Source: Pseudomonas sp. (GTDB lineage Bacteria; Pseudomonadota; Gammaproteobacteria; Pseudomonadales; Pseudomonadaceae). Taken from it: 64,000 nucleotides of DNA. The position numbers and the translations under genes are program-made. Shown piece by piece: positions 47,865-55,828 of the stretch. The DNA is taken from assembly GCF_030683065.1 (NCBI RefSeq), contig NZ_JAUXMX010000050.1:78985-142984 (forward strand), written 5' to 3'. The notes under the pieces were generated by a model. It was not told the DNA's origin. It saw nothing but the letters and a program-made list of their open reading frames with translations, and searched no databases. Numbering within the stretch: the stretch's first letter is position 1; each line of letters begins with the position of its first letter.

Positions 47865-48464
47865 TCAAGGCTGCTGACGAAATACCCGGCCCAACCAGTA
47901 ATCCAGACTTAACCAGCGACCGGCACCACTGAAAAACAGCACCACCAGCATCACCAAATAGGTGGCAGCAAACTCGATGCCGTTGTTCAGCACCACCAGC
48001 TTGCCGCTGCTGGTCAGCCAGTCGTAGTTGCCATGCTCTTTGAGCAGCTCACGGGCACGTTCAAGCTTGCCTACCGACTCCACTACCCGTTCGTTGGCAA
48101 ACGGCGCACCGGCGTCGGCAATCGCCTGCCAGCCATAGGGCAGGTGCACGGCGAAGATCGCCACCAGCATGGTGACGATCAGCGGGATGCTCACCCAACG
48201 CACCGCCAGGCCGAACAGCAGCAGCAACGCCCCGCCCGCCTCGGTCAGCGCGGCAGCCCAGGCCAGCAGTTCTGGAAATGGCAAGCCCAGACCCCAATCC
48301 GGGTTGCCGAACCAGGCAGCGGTGGCGTCGATATCCGCCAGCTTGTGCATGCCAGCCATCCAGAACACCGGCACCAGATACAGGCGCAGCAATAACGGGC
48401 CGATAAAATCCAGGCGGCGGGTAGCGTCCAGGGCATCCTGGAGACGATTGAAAAAGCTCAGCAT
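47865..48464 (-). CDS. DoxX family membrane protein of the HvfABC operon
   Basis: This 199-residue protein has four to five membrane helices and the DoxX pattern RLYLVPVFWMAGMHKL, LLAWAAALTEAGGALLLLFGLAVRW and IPLIVTMLVAIFAVHLPYGW. DoxX proteins commonly end MNIO/bufferin operons and may supply electrons or handle oxidised quinone/thiol states. It starts 54 bases after hvfC. In this operon it is the membrane component; its exact job is unknown. Confidence 0.82.
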   Translation of the reverse strand: MLSFFNRLQDALDATRRLDFIGPLLLRLYLVPVFWMAGMHKLADIDATAAWFGNPDWGLGLPFPELLAWAAALTEAGGALLLLFGLAVRWVSIPLIVTMLVAIFAVHLPYGWQAIADAGAPFANERVVESVGKLERARELLKEHGNYDWLTSSGKLVVLNNGIEFAATYLVMLVVLFFSGAGRWLSLDYWLGRVFRQQP

Positions 48465-48518
48465 GGTTAAATCTCCACAAGCCGGCGCTCGGCGCCGAGG
48501 ATCAGATACAGCGAGGGG

Positions 48519-49217
48519 TTAAGGGCACCAGATACCTTGGCGTTGCCAGTCATCCAGCAGGCTCTGGGCGTTATTGAAGTACTGCGTGTCAGCCGTCAGG
48601 CCATGCTGTTGCGCCAGTTCAAGCAAAGCCGCCTCGACAGTGGCCCCGCCCTGCAGACGCGCGGCCAACTGATAGGCGAACGGACTGAGCTGCATAAAGC
48701 GCACCTTATCCTGCCCATCGCGCCAGACCAGCAAGCAGGTCGGCTCGGCAGGAGGCGTGGTGGGTTGGAAGTCCACGCCAATACGCTGCACCGGCCACTG
48801 ATAAGCCAACGGCCAGGCCAGTGGCGACCAGCCCTGCTCCGCAAGGTCGGCCTCACTGACATCCAGCGCCAGCTCGACCCACTCGTAATGCGCCAATTCG
48901 AGGATAAACAGCGGGTCACCCGGCTCGGCCACATAGCCCTGCTGCAACCAGGCGAGAAACTCCTGACTGATCTGCAAGAAATACGGCGTGTGCGCCTGAT
49001 GTTCGGCGATAAAGCTGCGCACCAGGCGCTGCCAGCGGCGTGCCTCAATCAGCCGGTGCAGCACCGGGAAGGCGCCACTGATAAAGCCTTCGATATTGTT
49101 GAAAAACAGTTCTTCATACACCGCCATTCGCTCGGCTGGAATGCCATCGAGCAAGGGTTGCTCGGCCGGCTGGCGAATACGCGCAGCAAACTGTTGCTGC
49201 AGTTCAACGCCACTCAT
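48519..49217 (-). CDS. hvfC: HvfC/BufC-type peptide-modification partner (DUF2063)
   Basis: This 232-residue protein has an N-terminal DUF2063 domain (RMAVYEELFFNNIEGFISGAFPVLHRLI, HTPYFLQISQEFLAWL) and a C-terminal winged-helix-like part. In characterised MNIO systems the partner protein recruits the precursor peptide and is needed for modification. It overlaps hvfB by four bases. The precursor hvfA is two genes upstream. Confidence 0.85.
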   Translation of the reverse strand: MSGVELQQQFAARIRQPAEQPLLDGIPAERMAVYEELFFNNIEGFISGAFPVLHRLIEARRWQRLVRSFIAEHQAHTPYFLQISQEFLAWLQQGYVAEPGDPLFILELAHYEWVELALDVSEADLAEQGWSPLAWPLAYQWPVQRIGVDFQPTTPPAEPTCLLVWRDGQDKVRFMQLSPFAYQLAARLQGGATVEAALLELAQQHGLTADTQYFNNAQSLLDDWQRQGIWCP

Positions 49218-50056
49218 GTGCCGTACCCTCTAAACGGAGCGCCAGCCGCTTGCAGCTGGCGAATCTGTGCCACCTCGGCATACAGCTCGGCAATCGGCGG
49301 GAAGTTAAAGTCGCGCTCCAGCAAGGTCGGGCGCACCCCATGCACGGCGTAGGCCTGAGCAAGCAGCGCCCAGACCGGGTCGATGATTGGCGCGCCGTGG
49401 GTGTCGATCTTCAGATCGCTTGCCTGGTCGTAATGCCCGGCCACATGCAAATAAGCAATCCGTGCACTGGGCATTGCGGCGATATAAGCCGCTGCATCGA
49501 AGTTGAAATTGATGCTGTTGACGAAGACGTTATTCACATCCAGCAACAGCTGGCAGTCGGCCTGCTCCAGCACCGCACAAACAAACGCGGCTTCATCCAG
49601 TTCGCCCGGCAACTGCGCATAGGCCGAGACGTTCTCGATGATCAATGGGCGCTCCAGCACGTCCTGCACGATGCGCACGCGCTCGGCGATACGCAGCACC
49701 GACTCCTCGGAAAAGGGCAGCGGCATCAGGTCATATAACTGGCCATGGTCGGCGCAAGCCGACAGATGCTCGCTGTAACCGCCGATCCCGTGCTGCTCCA
49801 GAAAGACCTTGATAGCCTTGAGCAGCTCGATATCCAACGGAGCAAAACCACCAAGGTTGAGGGACAGGCCATGGCAGAGAAACGGCAGGCGCTCACTCAG
49901 GGCACGCAATTGCTTACCCAAACGCCCACCGACACCGATCCAGTTCTCCGGTGCCACTTCGAGAAAGTCCAGCTCATCGCTGCTGCATTGCTGCAGCGCG
50001 CCGAGCAGGCCGCGACGAAGGCCCAGCCCGGCACCACTGACAAAATTCACCTGCAT
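49214..50056 (-). CDS. hvfB: HvfB/BufB-type multinuclear iron oxidase (MNIO, DUF692)
   Basis: This 280-residue TIM-barrel protein has the DUF692 metal-ligand motifs in order: PFLCHGLSLNLGG, YSEHLSACADHG, IIENVSAYA, LLLDVNNVFVN, YLHVAGH, DTHGAPI and LLERDFNFP. MNIO enzymes use two or three iron ions and oxygen to convert cysteines of precursor peptides, in HvfA-type peptides into oxazolone/thioamide groups on EGKCG motifs. It lies 46 bases after the HvfA-like gene. Confidence 0.9.
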   Translation of the reverse strand: MQVNFVSGAGLGLRRGLLGALQQCSSDELDFLEVAPENWIGVGGRLGKQLRALSERLPFLCHGLSLNLGGFAPLDIELLKAIKVFLEQHGIGGYSEHLSACADHGQLYDLMPLPFSEESVLRIAERVRIVQDVLERPLIIENVSAYAQLPGELDEAAFVCAVLEQADCQLLLDVNNVFVNSINFNFDAAAYIAAMPSARIAYLHVAGHYDQASDLKIDTHGAPIIDPVWALLAQAYAVHGVRPTLLERDFNFPPIAELYAEVAQIRQLQAAGAPFRGYGT

Positions 50057-50102
50057 GCCCTGCCCCTTGCACCCAATAACTTGGTTTAGCTATCGGCTTT
50101 AG

Positions 50103-50402
50103 TTACTCGGCTTTCTTCTCAGCACCGCACTTGCCTTCCCCGCATTTACCTTCGCCTTCGCTCTTGGCTTCGCCACCACACTTGCCTTCACCACATTTGC
50201 CTTCGCCTTCGGCTTTCTTCATGTCACCACCACATTTGCCCTCGCCACAGCTGCCTTCAGCAGACTTCTCGGCAGCCGCCAGGCTGTAGCCACTACTCAG
50301 TTCCTGTGCCGCGAAGGGGTTGCTGGCGGCCTGTACGCTGAAAGCGGCGCTGCTCAGCAATACAGCTCCCAGGGTGGCAACAACGCTATTCAGATGTTTC
50401 AT
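50103..50402 (-). CDS. hvfA: HvfA/bufferin-type Cys-rich precursor peptide
   Basis: This 99-residue precursor has a signal peptide (to about residue 25) and a low-complexity mature part with one EGSCG and five EGKCG motifs, three of the pairs being tandem (EGKCGEGKCG). These are the Cys-containing core motifs modified by MNIO enzymes in RiPP systems that bind copper in the envelope. All six cysteines are in such motifs. It starts the hvfABC-doxX run. A candidate ECF promoter lies 53-81 bases upstream. Confidence 0.88.
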   Translation of the reverse strand: MKHLNSVVATLGAVLLSSAAFSVQAASNPFAAQELSSGYSLAAAEKSAEGSCGEGKCGGDMKKAEGEGKCGEGKCGGEAKSEGEGKCGEGKCGAEKKAE

Positions 50403-50454
50403 GGCAACTCTCCAGTGCAGTTAATAATGGGGCCAGAGTGGCACCCTCGAACCA

Positions 50455-50483
50455 ATAGAGTGAGTCCAGGCGCAGGCGTTACA
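50455..50483 (-). promoter_or_regulatory. Candidate ECF-sigma promoter of hvfA
   Basis: On the minus strand TGTAACG (50483-50477) and CTCTAT (50460-50455) are separated by 16 bases, in the style of ECF promoters with an AAC -35 element. It lies upstream of hvfA and just downstream of the sigma/anti-sigma genes on the same strand. This is a pattern match only. Confidence 0.45.
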
Positions 50484-50692
50484 GAGCCACAGAAAAAATA
50501 TACGAACATAGCGACGGCGCCCAAGTATCTACGGCCACTCGCGGCAAGACGAATTTCAGGGGGTTGCACACCCGCGCCCGCTTACAGAGCGCCGAGAGCC
50601 ACATAAGGCAAAAGCATGGGATACCCTCGCGGGCTGACGCTCCGGGGCCTAGTCACGCGTCATCACGACCACGCATGAAACGCAAACAGGCC

Positions 50693-50926
50693 CTACTGTT
50701 GCTGGCGGCGCATTTCGGCCAGCTTGGCGGCCAAGGCATCCAACTCGGCGCTCTGCCCTTGCGGCAGTTGGCGCAACGCCGCTTGGCTCAGGCGCATCTG
50801 GCGGATAAAACGCCGACAGCGAAAACACATGAGCACGTGCAGGCGTACGGCCACACGCTGGCGCACGCTCAAATGGCAATCAAGCAGATCGCTGGAAAGG
50901 GCTACCAGCTCCTTGCAACTCAACAT
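50693..50926 (-). CDS. Small zinc-finger anti-sigma factor
   Basis: This 77-residue protein has the anti-sigma zinc-finger signature HxxxCxxC (His30, Cys34, Cys37 in VRLHVLMCFRC) preceded by Cys4 and a helix. It has no membrane segment, so it would be a soluble sensor. It overlaps the ECF sigma gene by seven bases, the typical sigma/anti-sigma arrangement, and precedes the hvfABC operon, which it probably controls. Confidence 0.8.
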   Translation of the reverse strand: MLSCKELVALSSDLLDCHLSVRQRVAVRLHVLMCFRCRRFIRQMRLSQAALRQLPQGQSAELDALAAKLAEMRRQQQ

Positions 50927-51531
50927 TGGCCGGTCTCCTCGAAATGCTCAAGGGTGGCGTAAACCTTGAGCCGGGCGCGATGCAATAACACCCGCACATT
51001 AGAGGCGGAGACCTGCAAAAGGTTACAGACCTCATCCAACTCCAGGCCTGCGAGCTCACGCAGATGCAGCACACTGCCTTGCAGCTCGGGCAGACTGCCC
51101 AGGGTTTTCTCCAGGCACTCGCGCAGCTCATCCTCGGTCAGCAGGGCTTCCGGGGTATCGTGGTGCCAGGCATGAGGACCGAGCAGCCAGTGACCGTTTT
51201 CGGCGAAGCGCTCGTCGCCGATGCTGCCGTGGGGGGCCGGCAGGTCATCGAGCAGCACCTCGCGGCGGTTGTGTTTGAGGCGGGTCTTGGCGCTGTTGGC
51301 GGTGATGGTCAGCAACCAGGTCTTGAGGCTGGAGCGGCCCTGAAACCCCTCCAGATTACGCACCACCGCCAGCCATGCATCCTGCACTGCTTCGTCGGCA
51401 TTGCGGCTGCCGACAATGGCGAAGGCCACCGCGCGCATCGCCCCCTGATAAGTGGCGACCAACTCGCGAAAGGCCTTCTCCTCGCCAGCCAGCAGGCGGG
51501 CGAGCAGCGCGCTATCGGACGGGTAGTCCAT
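50920..51531 (-). CDS. ECF RNA polymerase sigma factor
   Basis: This 203-residue protein has region 2 (YQGAMRAVAFAIVGSRNADEAVQDAW and the -10-reading segment FQGRSSLKTWLLTITANSAKTRL) and region 4 (LPELQGSVLHLRELAGLELDEVCNLLQVS then NVRVLLHRARLKV). It is followed by the zinc-finger anti-sigma gene and the hvfABC-doxX operon, suggesting it drives that operon under metal stress, as SigF does for bufferins in Caulobacter. It overlaps the upstream ketoacyl synthase stop by one base. Confidence 0.9.
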   Translation of the reverse strand: MDYPSDSALLARLLAGEEKAFRELVATYQGAMRAVAFAIVGSRNADEAVQDAWLAVVRNLEGFQGRSSLKTWLLTITANSAKTRLKHNRREVLLDDLPAPHGSIGDERFAENGHWLLGPHAWHHDTPEALLTEDELRECLEKTLGSLPELQGSVLHLRELAGLELDEVCNLLQVSASNVRVLLHRARLKVYATLEHFEETGQC

Positions 51532-52652
51532 TACCGCTTACGCAGAATCACGCTGCCGATCGAGTAACCGGCACCGAAGGAGCTGAGCACGCCCAGTGCG
51601 CCACTCGGCAGGTCGTCCTGGTTTTTGTGCAGGGCGATCACCGAACCGGCCGAACTGGTGTTGGCGTAGGTATCGAGAATCACCGGCGCTTCACCCGGCT
51701 CGGCATCGCGGCCAAGCAGCTTGCGCGCGATCAACAGGTTCATATTCAGGTTGGCCTGGTGCAGCCAGAAGCGCTTGACGTCGCTGACGTTCAACTGATT
51801 TTCCGCCAGGTGGCTGGCGATCAGCTCGGCGACCATCGGGCAGACTTCCTTGAACACCTTGCGGCCTTCCTGGACGAACAGCTTGTCTGGCGCAGCAATG
51901 CCCTCTTCCGCAGCACGGTTGAGGAAGCCGAAGTTGTTGCGGATATTGTTGCTGAACTGGGTGATCAGCTTGCTGCTGACAATCTCGAACTGCTGCGCGG
52001 AGGTGGCCAGATCGGCCCGCTCGACGATCACCGCAGTGCAGGCATCACCGAAGATGAAGTGGCTGTCGCGGTCGCGGAAGTTCAGGTGCCCGGTGCAGAT
52101 TTCCGGGTTGACCATCAGGATCGCCCGCGCCTGGCCGAGCTGTACGGCGTTGGTCGCAGCCTGCAGGCCAAAGGTAGCCGAGGAACAGGCCACGTTCATA
52201 TCGTAACCAAAGCCCTTGATACCCAGCGCCGCCTGCACTTCGATGGCGACTGCCGGGTAGGCACGCTGCAGATTGGAGCAGGCAACTATTACCCCATCGA
52301 TATCTGCTGCGGTCTTGCCCGCACGGGCCAGCGCCTCTTGGGCTGCGCCGACGGCCATCTCGCAGAGGATGCCCCATTGATCGTTGGAGCGCTCAGGGAT
52401 GCGCGGCACCATGCGTTGCGGATCGAGGATGCCGTCCTTGTCGATCACGAAGCGGCTCTTGATGCCCGACGCCCGCTCGATAAAAGCGCTGCTCGACTCG
52501 GTCAGCGCCTCGACTTCGCCACTGGCGATAGCCGCCGCATTAGCAGCATTGAACTGCTGCACATAAGCATTGAAGGACTCCACCAACTCGTCGTTGGAAA
52601 TACTGTTGGCTGGGGTATACAGGCCGGTACCACTGATCACGGCATTGTGCAC
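51531..52652 (-). CDS. Beta-ketoacyl-ACP synthase III (FabH-like, PA3286 type)
   Basis: From the GTG near 52652 this is a 373-residue KAS III. The catalytic Cys is in NVACSSATF, His in LHQANLNMN and Asn in YANTSSAG. The N-terminus has a long helical insertion ([24 protein letters not shown]) absent from E. coli FabH and typical of the Pseudomonas PA3286-like enzyme, which condenses octanoyl-CoA with malonyl-ACP to feed beta-oxidation products into synthesis. Its stop overlaps the start of the ECF sigma gene, which is unexpected metabolically. Confidence 0.85.
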   Translation of the reverse strand: MHNAVISGTGLYTPANSISNDELVESFNAYVQQFNAANAAAIASGEVEALTESSSAFIERASGIKSRFVIDKDGILDPQRMVPRIPERSNDQWGILCEMAVGAAQEALARAGKTAADIDGVIVACSNLQRAYPAVAIEVQAALGIKGFGYDMNVACSSATFGLQAATNAVQLGQARAILMVNPEICTGHLNFRDRDSHFIFGDACTAVIVERADLATSAQQFEIVSSKLITQFSNNIRNNFGFLNRAAEEGIAAPDKLFVQEGRKVFKEVCPMVAELIASHLAENQLNVSDVKRFWLHQANLNMNLLIARKLLGRDAEPGEAPVILDTYANTSSAGSVIALHKNQDDLPSGALGVLSSFGAGYSIGSVILRKR

Positions 52653-53111
52653 GGTCAATCCTCTTGTTCTCTCGCCGCGCGGGGCGGCCAATTATCCAGG
52701 CTGCCTCCGGCGGGCGGCCATCGGCATCACATCTGGGAGCCAGCGGGGCGATAGCTGCCTGGCAAAAGCACACCCCGTATCAAGCCGCAGAGTGTGCCAC
52801 AGCCAAGACGGTTTCGCCCGCACCTCAAACAAGCGCTTGACTGGCGGCAGGCGCACGCGTGTAGGTTGGCGCGCAGCGCGCAGGTTGAGCGCAGAGAAGC
52901 CCAACAGCTACCTGCATGTTCGCCGGGCTTCGCGGCTATGCTTCTCAGGCAACGCGACTCGGCTTATTGTCCTCGCACAGTTAACGGCCCCGTAGGCAAA
53001 AGCTAAGCGTCACGCGGCCAATACCCCGACAACCATCGAATACCGCCGCGAGGTTTCCGCAACCTCACAGCCCGCGGCGCTAGAACAACCATCAGCAACG
53101 GATACCCCGAC
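52653..53111. other. Intergenic region with dispersed repeat fragments
   Basis: No gene is supported in these 459 bases between divergent genes. At 52860-52965 a GTAGGTTGGCGCGCAGCGCGCAG motif and AAGCCCAAC / GGGCTTCGC pieces resemble the non-coding GTAGG-type repeats at 14780-14960. Confidence 0.5.
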
Positions 53112-53723
53112 ATGGCCCTGCACACCTGGCTGCTCTACCTGACCGCCGTTATCGGCCTGGCGCTGACGCCCGGACCCAACGGCCTGCTCGCCCTGACCCA
53201 CGGCGCGCTTTATGGGCATCGCCGCACGCAATGGACGATAGCGGGAGGCGTCTGCGGATTTGTCGTGCTGATGGCCCTGTCGATGTTCGGCATCGGCGCC
53301 CTGCTGAAAGCCTCGACCGATGCCCTGATCCTGCTCAAATGGATCGGTGGCGCCTACCTGATCTGGCTCGGCATCCAGCTCTGGCGAGCCCCGGCGCTGC
53401 ACCTGGCGGCAATCGCCCCGGCCGCCGCAAAACCCGGCTCGGTATTATTGCGCCAAGGCCTGCTCTCGGCTCTTTCCAACCCCAAGGTGATTCTGTTCTT
53501 CGGCGCCTTCCTGCCGCAGTTCCTCGACCCGCAGCGCAGCCTCTGGCTGCAATTCGCCGTGATGGCGCTGACCTTTGCCCTGGTCGAGGGCGTCGTTGAA
53601 TACCTGCTGGCCCGCGCCGCCCACCGCATTCGTCCCTGGCTGGAGCGCAGCGGCAAAGGCTTCAACCGCTGCTGCGGCGGACTCTTTGCGTTGATGGGTG
53701 CATCCTTACCCATGATCCGCTAG
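53112..53723 (+). CDS. LysE family amino acid exporter
   Basis: This 203-residue protein has six membrane helices and the LysE/RhtB motif ALTPGPNGLLALTHGALYGHRR near the N-terminus, LLKWIGGAYLIWLGIQLWR and LLSALSNPKVILFFGAFLPQFL. It exports amino acids or related compounds. Its last 31 bases are the first copy of a sequence repeated three more times downstream, so the C-terminal residues (GASLPMIR) derive from the repeat or seeded it. Confidence 0.85.
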   Translation: MALHTWLLYLTAVIGLALTPGPNGLLALTHGALYGHRRTQWTIAGGVCGFVVLMALSMFGIGALLKASTDALILLKWIGGAYLIWLGIQLWRAPALHLAAIAPAAAKPGSVLLRQGLLSALSNPKVILFFGAFLPQFLDPQRSLWLQFAVMALTFALVEGVVEYLLARAAHRIRPWLERSGKGFNRCCGGLFALMGASLPMIR

Positions 53724-54125
53724 AAGACGTGCGCACCACTGACAACCGGATGCCCGGTGCGCACGGCGCACCCTACGGGCCGGTGTCGGCATCTTTACCC
53801 GTGATCCGCTAGAAGACCTGTAGGGTGCGCCATGCGCACCACTGACAACCGGGTGCCTGGTGCGCACGGCGCACCCTACGGGCCGGTGGGTGCATCCTTA
53901 GCCATGATCCGTTAGAAGACCTGTAGGGTGCGCCATGCGCACCACTGACAACCGGGTACCCGGTGCGCACGGCGCACCCTACGGGCCGGTGGTGCATCCA
54001 CACCCATGATCCGTTAGGGTGCATCCTTAACGATAATCCGCTAAAAGACCTGTAGGGTGCGCCGTGCGCACCACTGACAACCGGGTACCCGGTGCGCGCG
54101 GCGCACCCTACGGGCCGGTGTTGGC
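53693..54125. repeat. Degenerate tandem repeat, about four units of 100-130 bases
   Basis: Each unit reads: GGTGCATCCTTACCCATGATCC-type segment, GCTAGAAGACCTGTAGGGTGCG-type segment, CACTGACAACCGGGT, then a GGTGCGCACGGCGCACCCTAC palindrome and GGGCCGGTG. The first unit starts inside the LysE gene. Units differ by small changes and one contains a nested partial copy near 54008-54040. No coding function is apparent. Confidence 0.85.
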
Positions 54126-54219
54126 TAAACAATAAATTTGCAGACCGTTTCACCCCGTCACCGCCAGGCAGGCCACACGTCGCCCGGCGCAAACAAAAAT
54201 GATCCGCCTTGGTGCCTAG

Positions 54220-54942
54220 ATGCGCTGTTTGTCACTTGCCTTGATCCTGTGCAGCTTCAGCGCCAGCGCCGAAGAGCGGCCGCTGCGCTTTTCTGTCAGC
54301 GAAAGCTGGGCCATGCCCATGATCCACATCGAGAACGGCCGGGCGACCGCCGGCATTCTCTTTGACCTGCAACAACGGTTAGCCGAAAAAGTCGGGCGCC
54401 GCGCCGAGATGCTGGTGCGCCCGCGTCTGCGCATTCAACAGATGCTGGTGCGTGGTGAAATCGATGTGCGCTGCTATGTCAATCCAGCCTGGCTGAGCGA
54501 GTCGCACCATCAATACATCTGGAGCGTGCCGTTCATGGTCCAGCGCGACCTGCTGGTCGGCCGCAGCCAGCAGCAAGTGCAATTGAACCAGATGCCAGGC
54601 GAGACCATCGGCACCGTACTGGGTTTCACCTACCCCAGCCTCGACACCTTGTTTACCAGCGGCCAACTGATACGCGACGACGCCCGCACCCAGGAACTGG
54701 CCTTGGCCAAGCTTCAAGCCAAACGCTACGACTACGCCATCAGCAACGAACTGATGCTGCAGTGGTACAACCGCCAACAGCCTGGCGAAGAAAAACTGCA
54801 ACCGCTGCTGGAAGTTGCCAACGACATAGTCGCCTGTATCGTGCGCGACGAACCCGACGTGCCGACCATGCGATTGCTACGCGCGCTGGTGCAGATGAAA
54901 CAGGCAGGCGAGTTCGACGCTATCCTCGCGCGCTACCGCTGA
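54220..54942 (+). CDS. Periplasmic solute-binding protein, family 3
   Basis: This 240-residue protein has a short signal (to about residue 17, ASA) and a family-3 binding-protein fold (FSVSESWAMPMIHIENGRATAGILFDLQQRLAEKVGR, then GTVLGFTYPSLDTLF). There is no adjacent transporter. It faces zapA convergently with a 21-base gap. It is probably a second stand-alone amino-acid-type binding protein like that at 28927. Ligand unknown. Confidence 0.72.
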   Translation: MRCLSLALILCSFSASAEERPLRFSVSESWAMPMIHIENGRATAGILFDLQQRLAEKVGRRAEMLVRPRLRIQQMLVRGEIDVRCYVNPAWLSESHHQYIWSVPFMVQRDLLVGRSQQQVQLNQMPGETIGTVLGFTYPSLDTLFTSGQLIRDDARTQELALAKLQAKRYDYAISNELMLQWYNRQQPGEEKLQPLLEVANDIVACIVRDEPDVPTMRLLRALVQMKQAGEFDAILARYR

Positions 54943-54963
54943 ACCGCGCCAGCACCGAGCGGC

Positions 54964-55266
54964 TCACGCCTCGCGGATCAACCCCGCAATATCGGCAACC
55001 CTGGCGCTGACTGCGCCCTCGATCCGCTCGATTTCCTGCTTGTGACGCTGTTCCTGCTCAGCCTGCTGCGCACACAGCTTCAATGCCGTGAGCACCAGCA
55101 AGCGATCGCCGATCAGGGTCGGCGACTGGGCTTTGGTCTCTGCCAGCAGACGCTTGAGCAGCAGCGCCGAGGCGGCCAGGTCTGCCTCTTTATCGGCAGG
55201 CACCTTGATGCTGTAGTCATTGCCGAGGACCGAAATGATCTTGATCGTCAAACCGTCACCAGTCAT
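54964..55266 (-). CDS. zapA: Cell division protein ZapA
   Basis: This 100-residue protein starts with an N-terminal beta-hairpin domain (LTIKIISVLGNDYSIKVPADKEADL) and continues as a long helix (RLLVLTALKLCAQQAEQEQRHKQEIERIEGAV), the ZapA pattern. It bundles FtsZ filaments at midcell. It overlaps the upstream ZapB-like gene by four bases. In most pseudomonads this pair adjoins ygfB-pepP and the 6S RNA gene; neither is recognisable here. Confidence 0.88.
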   Translation of the reverse strand: MTGDGLTIKIISVLGNDYSIKVPADKEADLAASALLLKRLLAETKAQSPTLIGDRLLVLTALKLCAQQAEQEQRHKQEIERIEGAVSARVADIAGLIREA

Positions 55267-55505
55267 ACGTTAGCCGGGCTCGCCTTGACAGTGCCAGTGG
55301 CCAGCTCGACCAGAGCCTGGATGCGCGTAGCAGTGGCGCTGTGCAGCTCTTCCTGCTCAATCGCGTTCAACTGCAAGGTCTCGTTTTCATCCTTGATTTG
55401 CGCCAGTTCGCCGCTCAATTGCGTGTTTACGCCCTGCAGTGCCTTGTTCGCCTGCACAAGGTCACCGACCAATTGTTCCAACTGACTTAGGCTATTTTCC
55501 AACAT
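55263..55505 (-). CDS. ZapB-like coiled-coil protein (TIGR02449 type)
   Basis: The ATG at 55505 follows AAGGAAT and gives an 80-residue protein that is nearly all coiled coil (ENSLSQLEQLVGDLVQANKA then LSGELAQIKDENETLQLN). It is the small protein that precedes zapA in pseudomonads, functionally a probable ZapB counterpart in the Z-ring. A long frame reaching back to 55817 is not supported upstream of this ATG. Confidence 0.8.
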   Translation of the reverse strand: MLENSLSQLEQLVGDLVQANKALQGVNTQLSGELAQIKDENETLQLNAIEQEELHSATATRIQALVELATGTVKASPANV

Positions 55506-55828
55506 ATTGATTCCTTGAGCTTTTTGGCGGGTCGCCACAATAAAGAAAAGCCCCGGGAGAAGCCAGAAGTCGCCGACCGGCGTTTGCGACCAGAGGCCAG
55601 GACCTATCGGCAGAGCCTCATATAAAAGCCCGTGCCCTGGCATCAGCACCCCGCGGGACCAACACAATTCAGTCGCTCCGACAGCCCCTTGCCGCCATGA
55701 GTTCCCACTAATGGGCAGACGACTGGCCATGTCCCGGGCAGCGACCGCTTGCGTTCGTCGCCGCGCCAAAACACACCCGCCGGGCCGCACTACGCTATGG
55801 GTGATCGATTCAGCCACTGAGGTGCGCC

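Noticed and set aside
50103..50402. Cys-rich protein as a metallothionein
   Set aside because: It has a signal peptide and EGKCG motifs and is followed by MNIO and partner genes, which fits a modified peptide precursor instead.
53740..54112. Tandem repeats considered as a CRISPR array
   Set aside because: Units are long, unequal and internally palindromic without unique spacers of constant size, and no cas genes are present.
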